A stretch of DNA of 64,000 bases, taken from contig CAXXRT010000025.1 in assembly GCA_963666945.2 (NCBI GenBank), forward strand, positions 1 to 64,000, in the 5' to 3' direction. Positions 26,288 to 34,933 of this stretch are shown in pieces. A program made the position numbers and the translations under genes. The notes under the pieces are model-generated. The model did not search any database. It saw nothing but the letters and a program-made list of their open reading frames with translations, and was not told where the DNA came from. Source of the stretch: G963666945 sp963666945. GTDB lineage: Bacteria; Bacteroidota; Bacteroidia; Bacteroidales; Marinifilaceae. Each line of letters opens with the position of its first letter. Positions within the stretch are counted from its first letter, which is position 1.

Positions 26288-27616
26288 TTAATATATTTTT
26301 TTAAGTTCGGTTCCCCTGAAATAATGTCCTAATATTTGTCTGTAATTATAGCCATTCCCAGCCATTACTGCTGCACCTATCTGGCACAATCCCACACCAT
26401 GACCCCAACCTGCTCCTGTAATAACAAAACGCTGTGGTATGTTTTCCCTATAATCGAAATAATCTACTGTAAAAGCCGAACTAAACAAATGGGATTCTGA
26501 CAATATTTTCCTTATTTCCAGCTCCTTACCCACAACCACAGAACGATAAGTTCCCCTGATCTCAAGTTCAATAATTCTTCCTGAACGTCCACGTTTTAAT
26601 GGAGTAAGACTGATAATTTGTCCGAAGTCTATACCGCTTCTTCTTTTTATAATATCAGAAAGCTCATCCTGTGTGTATACAACCTTCCACCGGTAAAAGT
26701 CCCTGGTCTCCAGATCGTAGTCGTTAAGTACCTGAAAAAGGAGGGCCTTATTTGTAGTATTACAAAAGGCTTCAGGACTACTCTTTATCCATTTTACAGC
26801 ATCTTCTTCCTTTGTTAAGTCATAGTCTAACAAACCATCTTTACTATCAACTATCATTTTCAGATAAGGAACATCTTTATCTTCCCATACATTCTCAAAA
26901 TCTTCACTTACTCCACCGCAGCATTTGGAGAATCGTGCATCGCATATCTCACCTCCGTATTTCAGAACAACACCTCTTGTATCATAAACTGCCTTATGAA
27001 CAGTATCACTGCAAGCCCGGGTAATTCCCTGATAACGCTGACAGTGATCATCAGCACATACATCAAAGTTTGTATGCTCCTCCCTGCCGTACCACCTTAT
27101 TCTCTTATTTTCACTATCTATCATTCCTGTATGCCTTTCTTCAGCTACATGATTCTTTAGGCGAGACAATAGCCAGCTTCGTGAAATAACGGCATGAGTC
27201 ATCAGAAATTCAAGAGATGAATCGGCCTTCATCTCAGAGGAAATTACTGATTCAAGATATAACTCCAAAGATATGTTATTTATGACTGTAAGCTTTTCTT
27301 CCTCCCTTATAATAGATACACTTCCCCTGAACCTTTGCTTCTCCTTCCTTTCCCAGTGAAAATCGACACCAATGGTGACATCATCTATCTCAAATACATC
27401 GCATTTATCGGTTGTTGGCATAATTTCCATGTTCTCTGCACTGAAGACTTCATTGCCTCCCGAATCATAGAGTGTTATACCTGAATTATCAGTTCTGACT
27501 TTATAACTGCCAAAAAGAGTTATCCCGGCGTACTTTATAAAATACTCACTAACAAAAGTTAGTGATACGGTATTTGCAGAACATATACCAACCTTAACTA
27601 AAGGCTCTTCCATCAA
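26288..27616 (-). CDS. SpoIID/LytB domain protein
   Basis: A 442-residue protein with a SpoIID/LytB domain, a family that includes amidase enhancers and lytic transglycosylases acting on peptidoglycan. The domain covers about residues 100-435, with SVISSEMKADSSLEFLMTHA near 131-150, a conserved CGGVSEDFENVW segment, and the closing GAGWGHGVGLCQIGA and NYRQILGHYF motifs. There is no clear signal peptide at the predicted start, which is unusual for a wall enzyme; a cytoplasmic or differently exported role is possible. It is first in a three-gene unit with the rhodanese and cyclophilin genes. Confidence 0.85.
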   Translation of the reverse strand: MMEEPLVKVGICSANTVSLTFVSEYFIKYAGITLFGSYKVRTDNSGITLYDSGGNEVFSAENMEIMPTTDKCDVFEIDDVTIGVDFHWERKEKQRFRGSVSIIREEEKLTVINNISLELYLESVISSEMKADSSLEFLMTHAVISRSWLLSRLKNHVAEERHTGMIDSENKRIRWYGREEHTNFDVCADDHCQRYQGITRACSDTVHKAVYDTRGVVLKYGGEICDARFSKCCGGVSEDFENVWEDKDVPYLKMIVDSKDGLLDYDLTKEEDAVKWIKSSPEAFCNTTNKALLFQVLNDYDLETRDFYRWKVVYTQDELSDIIKRRSGIDFGQIISLTPLKRGRSGRIIELEIRGTYRSVVVGKELEIRKILSESHLFSSAFTVDYFDYRENIPQRFVITGAGWGHGVGLCQIGAAVMAGNGYNYRQILGHYFRGTELKKIY

Positions 27617-27704
27617 TTAAAATTTACATTAAGCTTTTTTATCCACTCAAAAATAATAAAAAATATAAGACAGTTAAAAAAAAGATATTTTTATGAATAT
27701 TTTC

Positions 27705-27736
27705 TTTGATAATATAGGGATAAAGGTATATATTTG
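27705..27736 (+). promoter_or_regulatory. Promoter of tRNA-Gln (TTTG / TATATTTG)
   Basis: TTTG (27705-27708), a 20-bp spacer and TATATTTG (27729-27736) give both boxes, 12 bp before the tRNA. Confidence 0.82.
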
Positions 27737-27748
27737 CGGCATCAAAAT

Positions 27749-27819
27749 TGACCTATGGTGTAATGGTAGCACTACAGATTCTGGTTCTGTCTGTCTGGGT
27801 TCGAGTCCTAGTAGGTCAA
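27749..27819 (+). tRNA. tRNA-Gln (anticodon CTG)
   Basis: Cloverleaf with acceptor TGACCTA/TAGGTCA, D-loop TAATGGTA, anticodon stem ACAGA/TCTGT with loop TTCTGGT (anticodon CTG, reads CAG) and T-arm CTGGG-TTCGAGT-CCTAG. The weak first acceptor pair (U-A) is characteristic of tRNA-Gln. The discriminator is A; CCA is not encoded. Confidence 0.95.
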
Positions 27820-27826
27820 CGGTTTT

Positions 27827-27856
27827 AAGCTTCTCTTTTTAAGAGAAGCTTTTTTT
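27827..27856 (+). terminator. Intrinsic terminator of tRNA-Gln
   Basis: An 11-bp stem, AAGCTTCTCTT pairing with AAGAGAAGCTT across a TTT loop, is followed by five T residues. Confidence 0.9.
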
Positions 27857-28010
27857 ATTACACCCCACTACCCTTACAGGCTGAAGACTATATAAAAAGA
27901 ATTGCCGGGTTCCCTAATTAATTAAAAATATTTATTTCCTAACCCTATAGCATAAAAACAGTATAACATATTAATAATTGCACTACAATAATTATTAATA
28001 TAATAAAATA

Positions 28011-28460
28011 ATGTTTAATAAAGATAAGGCTTTTGCACAAATCAAAAAAATACTAGACTCCCAGTTATTTGGGGTTATTGCTACAAAGGGGAGTAAATAC
28101 CCATACTCCACATTAGTAGGATTTGCCTCAAGAGAAGATTACAAGGAATTAATTTTTGCAACTATACGGGAAACCAGGAAATACAGAAACATTGATAAAG
28201 AACCAAGTGTATCGTTTCTTATAGATAATAGAACAAATAACACAATAGATATACAGGATGCAATGGCATTAACTATTCTGGGTAATGCAAGAGAAGTTTC
28301 TGATAATGAATACAAAGATTACCAGTTATTATTACTGAGAAAACATCCATATCTAAGAGAATTTATTATTGCTCCTAATTGTGCACTTATTAAGGTGCTT
28401 ATCGACAAGTATGTATTAGTAAGCAACTTCCAGAATGTAATAGAATTAGAATTATCATGA
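28011..28460 (+). CDS. PPOX-type split-barrel flavin (or heme) binding protein
   Basis: A 149-residue protein of the pyridoxamine 5'-phosphate oxidase-like split barrel. Marks are LFGVIATKGSKYPYSTLVGFA (about residues 19-39, split LFGVIATKG and YPYSTLVGF), ELIFATIRETRKYRNID (about 46-62) for the cofactor phosphate, and a VSFLIDNR strand. Members bind FMN, F420 or heme and act as oxidoreductases or heme-handling proteins; which applies is unknown. The stop overlaps the next start (ATGA, 28457-28460), so translation of the two is coupled. Confidence 0.82.
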   Translation: MFNKDKAFAQIKKILDSQLFGVIATKGSKYPYSTLVGFASREDYKELIFATIRETRKYRNIDKEPSVSFLIDNRTNNTIDIQDAMALTILGNAREVSDNEYKDYQLLLLRKHPYLREFIIAPNCALIKVLIDKYVLVSNFQNVIELELS

Positions 28461-30607
28461 AAATCATTATACCATTGAGTAAAGCTGGAGGTACAAATAC
28501 CATATTATGTGGTAATAAAGCAGCTTCACTAAGCAAAATTATAGACGCGGACATGAATACTGTTCCCCCAGGAATATGCCTGACAAGAAATGCCTATGAT
28601 TGGTTTATTCATGAAATGGGAATTGATAAACTTATAATAATGGAGCTTAGCAGGAAAAAATTCGAGGATATGCGTTGGGAAGAACTCTGGGATGCCTCTC
28701 TAAGAATAAGAAACTGGTTTACTAAGGCAAAAATGCCGAAAAAATTGAAAAATGAGATAATTACAAATGTAAGGAATGTATTTCATGGGAAACCACTGGC
28801 CATTCGCTCTTCTTCCCTGAATGAAGATAGTCCGGATGCATCATTTGCAGGAATTCATGAATCGTATGTAAACATAAGTACTGAATATAATATAATACAA
28901 AGCATTAAATTAGTTTGGGCATCGCTATGGTCTGATGCTGCTCTTTTATACAGGGATGAACTATCTCTTTCCACAGAAAAGAGCGCAATGGGAGTTATTA
29001 TTCAGGAGATGATACCCGGAGATGTATCTGGAATAGCTTTTTGCGAGTCCCCTTACAATAAAGAAGAAGCTATTATTGAAAGCATATTTGGTCTTAACAA
29101 GGGGCTTGTAGATGGTGATATAGAACCTGACCGGTTCATTATCGACCGAAATAATAAGTCCATTAAATCTGTAACTAATGCTCAGCATATAAGAAAAGTC
29201 TCTCCCGCAAAGGATGGGGTGAAGTTTGTAGATCTATCGAATAAAATAAACAGGACACTTAATAATCAGCAGGTAACTCAGATATATCATCTTATGGAAT
29301 CGTTGGAGAATATATTTAAATATCCTCAGGACATAGAATGGACAATCAAAGGAAAAGATCTCTATGTTCTTCAAAGCCGTCCCATAACTATTAAAGATAA
29401 GGATGAAAAACAATGGAATCTTACCCTTAAAAGAAGTTTTGATAATCTTGAAAAGCTAGCCCACAGGGTGCAAAAAGAAATTCTACCTCAGATGGAAGAT
29501 GATGCTGAAAAATTGGGCCATACTGATATAGTCTCGTTGACAGATAACCAGCTGATAAAAGAAATTGAAAAAAGAAAAGAACTTTACGACAAATGGAATG
29601 AGACCTACTGGAATGAATGTATACCATTTGCACATGGGGTAAGGCTATTTGCAACAGTGTATAACGATAAAATACAGCCTGAAGATCCTTATGAATTTAT
29701 TGATATCATTCTACCCAACAAAATGAAGAGCACCGAGAGAAACGCATTAATAGAAGATGCTGCTTTATACCTTAAAAATAATCCCGACAGTATAGATAAA
29801 GATGGGAACATAAAAGATAATACTCTACAAAAAAAAGTTTCTTTAATTGCTGATGAGATTGGATTTACAGTGAAAGGGACAAATAAAACTGTATCGAATG
29901 ATATACTCAATATTATCCGGGAAAGTTCAAGAATGCAGATTTCAAAGATTAGGAACAATAAATCGGTAGATGAAAAAACAAAAACCTTTATATCGTCATT
30001 TCCAGAGGATGAGAGAGATTATGCAAAAAAACTAATATGGTTGGCTAGAACAAGCTACCAGCTCAGGGATGATGACAATATTTATCTGGGCAAGTTAAGC
30101 ACAAATTTATCTTTTGCAATAAAAGAAGCCAACCAAAGGATTGGTTTTAGATTAAATAACATGAATGCATGCACTAATGCAGAGGAAGCTATAAAGGCTC
30201 TTAAATTCCCTGATTATATTCCACCTGAGAATACTCAAAAAGAAACAAATGAATCAAATATTACTCTAAATATTCGGCAGCTAAGGGGTCAGCCGGCAGG
30301 CAAAGGCATAGCACGAGGAAAAGCCCGTGTTATTAAAACTAATGAAGATTTATACAAGATGAAAAAAGATGAGATTCTTGTCTGTGATGCAATTGACCCG
30401 AATATGACTTTTATTATCCCAATTGCAAGTGCAATTGTTGAAAGAAGAGGGGGAATGCTAATACACGGAGCTATTATTGCACGGGAATATGGCATAGCCT
30501 GTGTAACAGGAATACCTCAGGCTACTGAGGTAATAAGAAATGGAGATGATATAACTGTTGATGGATATTACGGTTTGGTTATTAACCATAGCAGAACTTT
30601 GGAATAA
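28457..30607 (+). CDS. PEP-synthase-like / rifampin phosphotransferase-like protein
   Basis: A 716-residue phosphotransferase of the PEP synthase/PPDK superfamily. Residues about 10-315 are the ATP-grasp domain (PLAIRSSSLNEDSPDASFAG near 113-132, MGVIIQEMIPGDVSGIAF, and DIEWTIKGKDLYVLQSRPI). Residues about 610-705 are the swivelling phosphohistidine domain, with the catalytic His in GGMLIHGAIIARE. The C-terminal PEP/pyruvate-binding TIM barrel of true PEP synthase is absent. In its place, between the two domains, is about 290 residues of unassigned charged sequence. That order matches rifampin phosphotransferases (Rph), but the middle part is shorter than in Rph (about 865 residues in all). 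It phosphorylates some unknown acceptor. Confidence 0.8.
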   Translation: MKIIIPLSKAGGTNTILCGNKAASLSKIIDADMNTVPPGICLTRNAYDWFIHEMGIDKLIIMELSRKKFEDMRWEELWDASLRIRNWFTKAKMPKKLKNEIITNVRNVFHGKPLAIRSSSLNEDSPDASFAGIHESYVNISTEYNIIQSIKLVWASLWSDAALLYRDELSLSTEKSAMGVIIQEMIPGDVSGIAFCESPYNKEEAIIESIFGLNKGLVDGDIEPDRFIIDRNNKSIKSVTNAQHIRKVSPAKDGVKFVDLSNKINRTLNNQQVTQIYHLMESLENIFKYPQDIEWTIKGKDLYVLQSRPITIKDKDEKQWNLTLKRSFDNLEKLAHRVQKEILPQMEDDAEKLGHTDIVSLTDNQLIKEIEKRKELYDKWNETYWNECIPFAHGVRLFATVYNDKIQPEDPYEFIDIILPNKMKSTERNALIEDAALYLKNNPDSIDKDGNIKDNTLQKKVSLIADEIGFTVKGTNKTVSNDILNIIRESSRMQISKIRNNKSVDEKTKTFISSFPEDERDYAKKLIWLARTSYQLRDDDNIYLGKLSTNLSFAIKEANQRIGFRLNNMNACTNAEEAIKALKFPDYIPPENTQKETNESNITLNIRQLRGQPAGKGIARGKARVIKTNEDLYKMKKDEILVCDAIDPNMTFIIPIASAIVERRGGMLIHGAIIAREYGIACVTGIPQATEVIRNGDDITVDGYYGLVINHSRTLE

Positions 30608-30622
30608 TTTAAATTATTAGAA

Positions 30623-31084
30623 ATGATTTATAGATTAATAATATTTGCTATTTTAAATTTCACTGCATTAAGCCTTGGCAGTATCTTAATGGGTGAAGGT
30701 GCTACTTCAGAATGGTATCAAAACCTGAATAAGGCACCGTGGACTCCCCCCGGATGGGCTTTTGGTGTAGCATGGACTACTATCATGGTCTGTTTTTCAT
30801 TTTATATGAGCTATGCATGGAAAGCAACTGATAGTCGTAGCTATCTATTAATACTATACTCTATACAATGGATTCTAAATGTTAGTTGGACACCGGTTTT
30901 CTTTAGATATCACCAAAGCTTGTATGGATTAATTATAATAACAGCCCTTACCCTAATGATAGGTTTCTTTCTATTCCATTATCTTTCAGGCCTAAAGATT
31001 AAATCCTTATTAATACTACCGTACTTTATATGGCTACTAATTGCGACCTCCCTAAACGGGTATATTATTTTAATAACTAGATAG
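30623..31084 (+). CDS. TspO/MBR family membrane protein
   Basis: Five-helix membrane protein of the tryptophan-rich sensory protein/peripheral benzodiazepine receptor family, 153 residues, which binds porphyrins and cholesterol-like ligands. The signature is WYQNLNKAPWTPPGWAFGVAW (about residues 31-50), with further helices to residue 150 and the closing LATSLNGYIILIT type end (here LLIATSLNGYIILI). It lies 15 bp after the phosphotransferase-like gene and probably ends the same operon. What it does in this organism is unknown. Confidence 0.9.
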   Translation: MIYRLIIFAILNFTALSLGSILMGEGATSEWYQNLNKAPWTPPGWAFGVAWTTIMVCFSFYMSYAWKATDSRSYLLILYSIQWILNVSWTPVFFRYHQSLYGLIIITALTLMIGFFLFHYLSGLKIKSLLILPYFIWLLIATSLNGYIILITR

Positions 31085-31172
31085 AAGTAAAATATTCTAA
31101 AAAAATTAGCACAAAAAAAAGCAACTAAAAATTGCTTAATAATTAAGATATTAATACTCTATCTTAAGAGTA

Positions 31173-31553
31173 TTAAACTTCTTTCAATTCTCCTACAAGG
31201 AACTCAGCTGTAGCAGTATTCAATGCTAAAGGCACATTGTTGATTACAGCGGTTCTGATAAGCGTTTGTATATCGTGCTCATGACCGTGTGGTGCCTGAG
31301 TATCTATTAAAAAGATAATCCCATCAACCTCATGGTTAAGTATCTTTGCCGCAAGAAGGATATCTCCACCGTTAGGACCGTGACCGAAAGGCTCTATATT
31401 AAGATCAAGTACCTCGTTTAGTAATTTGGCCGTATTTGAAGTACCAATCAACTTATGGTTCTTCAGCATGGAGGCATGTTCTTTTGCCCATGTAAGCAAT
31501 AAATTCTTCTTTCCATCGTGCGCAACAAGCGCAAGTGTTTTCATTTTTTCCAT
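31173..31553 (-). CDS. mgsA: Methylglyoxal synthase
   Basis: Converts dihydroxyacetone phosphate to methylglyoxal and phosphate, a bypass of lower glycolysis when phosphate is short. The 126-residue protein has TLALVAHDGKK (conserved His, about residues 6-16), LIGTSNTAKLL (phosphate loop), and FGHGPNGGDILLAA (catalytic Asp in GGD, about 56-69). The usual WDP...HDPD region is here FLIDTQAPHGHEHDIQTL, and the close is NVPLALNTATAEFLV. It belongs to the short variant; E. coli MgsA has 152 residues. It is a single gene on the minus strand. Confidence 0.8.
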   Translation of the reverse strand: MEKMKTLALVAHDGKKNLLLTWAKEHASMLKNHKLIGTSNTAKLLNEVLDLNIEPFGHGPNGGDILLAAKILNHEVDGIIFLIDTQAPHGHEHDIQTLIRTAVINNVPLALNTATAEFLVGELKEV

Positions 31554-31742
31554 TTGTTCAGATTTACTTAAATAAATATTGTAATACCATTAATACTTAC
31601 TGCAAATTTACACTAAAGATGACGACCAGCAAATAAAAATTATTAAGTATTTGTTAAGATTAGATGTGTCTAATTCCTTAACAAAATACAAAAATGTATA
31701 ACGAATTAATGCTAAATCCATTATCATTACGATAATTTTATA

Positions 31743-31750
31743 TAAATTTG
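31743..31750 (+). promoter_or_regulatory. Probable -7 box for the first SPOR lipoprotein gene
   Basis: TAAATTTG, fitting TAnnTTTG, ends 29 bp before the ATG at 31780. No clear -33 TTTG. Confidence 0.4.
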
Positions 31751-31779
31751 TTACTATAACAATATAAAGACATATTATT

Positions 31780-32199
31780 ATGAGACATATTTTAACTCTT
31801 CTCGCACTTGTTGCCGTGCTTTCAATAGGCTTTTCGGGGTGTAAACAGAAAAAAGCAAAAAAAATAGTTCCTAAAAAAACTATTGTTAAGAAAGACACTA
31901 TTAAACCTGAACCCAAAGTTATTAAACCAGAGCCTGTAAAACCAAAAAAACCAGAGAAATACTTTCTTATAGGGGGCGTTTATGAATATAAGCACCGCGC
32001 AGACGCTTTTTACGAAAAACTGGTAAAACAGGGGTATGATGCCAAGGTGTTTGTCACTGAGGATGGTTTCTTTTACAGAATTTCATACATGGGATTTTCC
32101 GACAGGGAGGAGGCATTTAAGAAACTGGCAGAAGAAAGAGCCAAGGAAGAGACAAAGGACGTATGGTTATACATACTTCCCGATTCATACGAGGAATAG
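31780..32199 (+). CDS. SPOR-domain lipoprotein
   Basis: Predicted outer-membrane lipoprotein (signal 1-22, lipobox GFSGC), a Lys/Pro-rich linker of about 40 residues (KIVPKKTIVKKDTIKPEPKV and on), then a C-terminal SPOR domain (about 67-139, with YFLIGGVYEYKHRADAFYEKLV and GFFYRISYMGFSDREEAFK in two parts). SPOR domains bind denuded glycan strands at the septum. A second SPOR lipoprotein follows at 32244. Its site and domain make a role in cell division or wall shaping likely. Confidence 0.85.
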   Translation: MRHILTLLALVAVLSIGFSGCKQKKAKKIVPKKTIVKKDTIKPEPKVIKPEPVKPKKPEKYFLIGGVYEYKHRADAFYEKLVKQGYDAKVFVTEDGFFYRISYMGFSDREEAFKKLAEERAKEETKDVWLYILPDSYEE

Positions 32200-32243
32200 C
32201 ATATATGTTTCATTCTTAATTATTTACTTAAATAATATCATAA

Positions 32244-32780
32244 ATGCAGTTGCATAGTTTTAAATCCTCTCTTTCCAGAATTTGTAGTTTTTTCTGCATA
32301 GGTCTTATCTTACTGTGTTTATCATGTAGCGAAAAACCTAAATTCAAGAAAAAACACTATACAACCAAAAGAGTTGCAAGAAATTACAAGGCAAGCAATT
32401 CCATAACTTCAACTGCTGATACAAAAGATATAATAATTAAGAAAGAACTTGTCAGTGAAAGCAAGCCTCAGGTTAAAGAGCCAACTAAAGAGATACCTAT
32501 TATTAAAGAAAAGACTGAGTCTCATAGTAATGATATAAACATTATTAGAAAAAGACAAAACAAGTACTATATAATAGCGGCCAGTTATTCCCTCGAATCA
32601 AAAGCAAGGGAACTGGCCCTTGAATATCTTAAATTAGGTTTTCCTGTTGAAATAATATCTGCCAACGCGAAATTCAGGGTAACGCTTAACTCTGACAACA
32701 GCAGGCAAAAAGCTATAAGACTGAGAGACAGTCTGAGATTAAAGCTAAAAAGAAACGATATCTGGCTACTTAGATATTAG
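32244..32780 (+). CDS. Second SPOR-domain lipoprotein
   Basis: A 178-residue lipoprotein (signal 1-28, lipobox LLCLSC). A low-complexity charged linker (about 30-105) is followed by a SPOR-like C-terminal domain (KYYIIAASYSLESKARELA near 110-128, then FPVEIISANAKFRVTLN). The domain is more diverged than in the neighbour at 31780, but the architecture is the same, so the pair probably arose by duplication. The intergenic gap is 44 bp and cotranscription is likely. Confidence 0.75.
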   Translation: MQLHSFKSSLSRICSFFCIGLILLCLSCSEKPKFKKKHYTTKRVARNYKASNSITSTADTKDIIIKKELVSESKPQVKEPTKEIPIIKEKTESHSNDINIIRKRQNKYYIIAASYSLESKARELALEYLKLGFPVEIISANAKFRVTLNSDNSRQKAIRLRDSLRLKLKRNDIWLLRY

Positions 32781-33382
32781 AGATACCAGAGTATAAAAAA
32801 AGCACAAAAAAATCCCCAAATATAACCGGCATATACCTGCCATTGATTGTGCCTACCCCTATAAAGACGGGAATACCCCATTAGTCCGGAAATTAATACG
32901 GCAGCAATTACTATCCAGAATATATCTGCTGAATATTTTATAGACAAAACAGCCACAAGCGCAGTTATTGCCCCAATTGAACTAAGATGCATACTTATCT
33001 TCCACGAGAAACTAATAACTGAAACACCGCATACTATTACCATCATAGCCAGTAAATAACTCTGCAGAAATGCTGTCATTGGAATTCTTCTGAGTATGTA
33101 AAACCCCATAAAAAAGAATATAATAGACAAAACCATGGGTATTATTCTTTCTCTTCTGTCTGTCAGGGCATAACTGCTTATAAGCTTTTGAAATTTAAGC
33201 AAGGGCAGTACGCTTATTGGCAAGAGAAAGGTGGACAGAAAAATAAGAGTATACGAGAAGGTCTTTATCTGAGAAGGAATAAATGTAAATAATGTTCCCG
33301 AATTGAAAATAATAAACAACCCCATTAAAGGAATTAAAACAGGATGAAATACTATAGAAATAAGTCTTGTTATTCTCTGCAT
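32777..33382 (-). CDS. PAP2-like integral membrane protein
   Basis: A 201-residue protein with six predicted membrane helices. It has traces of the type 2 phosphatidic acid phosphatase motifs: TDRRERIIPM (about residue 74-83), ISMHLSSIGA (about 130-140, in the place of PSGH), and GYSRLYRGRHNQWQVYAGY (about 167-185, the SRxxxxxH motif). The first two motifs are degenerate, so it may be a lipid-phosphatase relative without full activity. Its 3' end overlaps the convergent SPOR gene by 4 bp. It lies downstream of rpoN. Confidence 0.6.
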   Translation of the reverse strand: MQRITRLISIVFHPVLIPLMGLFIIFNSGTLFTFIPSQIKTFSYTLIFLSTFLLPISVLPLLKFQKLISSYALTDRRERIIPMVLSIIFFFMGFYILRRIPMTAFLQSYLLAMMVIVCGVSVISFSWKISMHLSSIGAITALVAVLSIKYSADIFWIVIAAVLISGLMGYSRLYRGRHNQWQVYAGYIWGFFCAFFILWYL

Positions 33383-33468
33383 CTGTATACTAATTATTAA
33401 TAAAACAATTACTTTAAGGGAAACATTATACCACGGCCAGGCATTAATTTATTCCTTAATAATAATTA

Positions 33469-34923
33469 TTATAATTCTTTTCTTAATCGGGCAACAGGAA
33501 TATTCAACTGTCCCCTGTATTTAGCCACCGTTCGCCGTGCTATTTTATAATTCCTATCTGTAAGTAATTCAACAAGTTCATCATCGGTAAGAGGCTTGCT
33601 CTTATCCTCTGTATCAACAAGCTCCTGAAGTATATTTTTTACTTCCGAAGTACTTACCTCCTCTCCCGAACTTGTTTGCATACTTCCAGTAAAGAAATGC
33701 TTCAAAGGAAATATACCGAACCATGTCTGTACATATTTCGAATTTGATACCCTGGATATAGTTGATACATCAAGACCTGTAATATCTGCAACATCTTTAA
33801 GAATCATTGGCCTTAGATTACTGTCCTCTCCGGTTAGAAAATACTCTTTCTGGAGCTGAATAATTGCAGTCATGGTAAACATCAATGTTTGTTGCCTCTG
33901 ACGCACCGCATCAATAAATGATTTAGCTGAATTAAGCTTATATTTCACAAAGGCGATGGCATCCTTTTGTTCTTTAGTGGGCTTACCTTTTGATGATTGA
34001 ATATTCTCAATCATATCAACATAGGACCGGTTAATTCTTAAATCTGGTAAGTTTTTTGAATTAAGACTCAACTGCAATTCTCCATCAATAAGTTCAAGAA
34101 CAAAGTCAGGGATAATCTTATCTGCAGTCCTAACAAATGGTTCTGCTACGGTTCCCCCCGGCTTTGGATTAAGTCTTAATACTTCATCTATAGCAGACTT
34201 CATCTGCTTATCGTTAAGCTTTAACTTACGTTGAATCTTATCGTAATGCTTTCGAGTAAATTCTTCAAAACTATTCCTGATAACAAGATATGCATTGTTT
34301 TTCCCCTCACTGTCATCCTCCTTGAGTTTAGCCCTTAGTTGTATTAAAAGACACTCCCTAAGATTGCGTGCTCCTACCCCCAGTGGTTCAAAATCCTGGA
34401 TTACAAACAATAGTTTTGTGAGTTCCTCTTCGGTTGTATCAACACCGGTATTAAATGCCAGATCATCTACTATTGCCTCAAGATCACGTCTTAAATAGCC
34501 GTCATCATCGATATTTCCTATTAGATATTCAGCAAGGGCTTTCTCCCTGTCTGACAGATCTCGAAGACCCAATTGAGAGACAAGAGACTCCCTGAAGGTA
34601 GTAGAACCTGCAAAGGGGATCTCTTCTCTTTTATCATCTTTTGAGTAATTCGAGCTGTATAACTTATAATCGGGATAATCCTCATCGTTGAGATAATCCT
34701 CAAGAGAAAATTCATCACTATCCTCTGTGTAGGATTCTTCTTCCCGGATATCTTCCCCAAACTCATCAGTCTCAACACCTTCTTCAAGGACAGGATTTTT
34801 CTCAAGTTCTTCTTTTACTCTTTGTTCCAGTTTAAACGTAGGAAGCTCAAGCAGCTTAATAAGCTGTATCTGCAGAGGATTGATCTTCTGCGTTAACTTT
34901 TGTGTTATCCGCTGTTTGAGCAT
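33469..34923 (-). CDS. rpoN: RNA polymerase sigma-54 factor
   Basis: Alternative sigma factor that needs an AAA+ activator to open promoters. The 484-residue product has the Gln/Leu-rich region I (QKINPLQIQLIKLLELPTF, about 13-31), an acidic region II (about 50-95), the core-binding domain, a helix-turn-helix (ITGLDVSTISRVSNSKYVQT), and the RpoN box ARRTVAKYR near the C-terminus (about 466-474). It follows asnS by 10 bp, suggesting a joint transcript. No sigma-54 activator is encoded in this window. Confidence 0.95.
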   Translation of the reverse strand: MLKQRITQKLTQKINPLQIQLIKLLELPTFKLEQRVKEELEKNPVLEEGVETDEFGEDIREEESYTEDSDEFSLEDYLNDEDYPDYKLYSSNYSKDDKREEIPFAGSTTFRESLVSQLGLRDLSDREKALAEYLIGNIDDDGYLRRDLEAIVDDLAFNTGVDTTEEELTKLLFVIQDFEPLGVGARNLRECLLIQLRAKLKEDDSEGKNNAYLVIRNSFEEFTRKHYDKIQRKLKLNDKQMKSAIDEVLRLNPKPGGTVAEPFVRTADKIIPDFVLELIDGELQLSLNSKNLPDLRINRSYVDMIENIQSSKGKPTKEQKDAIAFVKYKLNSAKSFIDAVRQRQQTLMFTMTAIIQLQKEYFLTGEDSNLRPMILKDVADITGLDVSTISRVSNSKYVQTWFGIFPLKHFFTGSMQTSSGEEVSTSEVKNILQELVDTEDKSKPLTDDELVELLTDRNYKIARRTVAKYRGQLNIPVARLRKEL

Positions 34924-34933
34924 ATCTGTTTAA

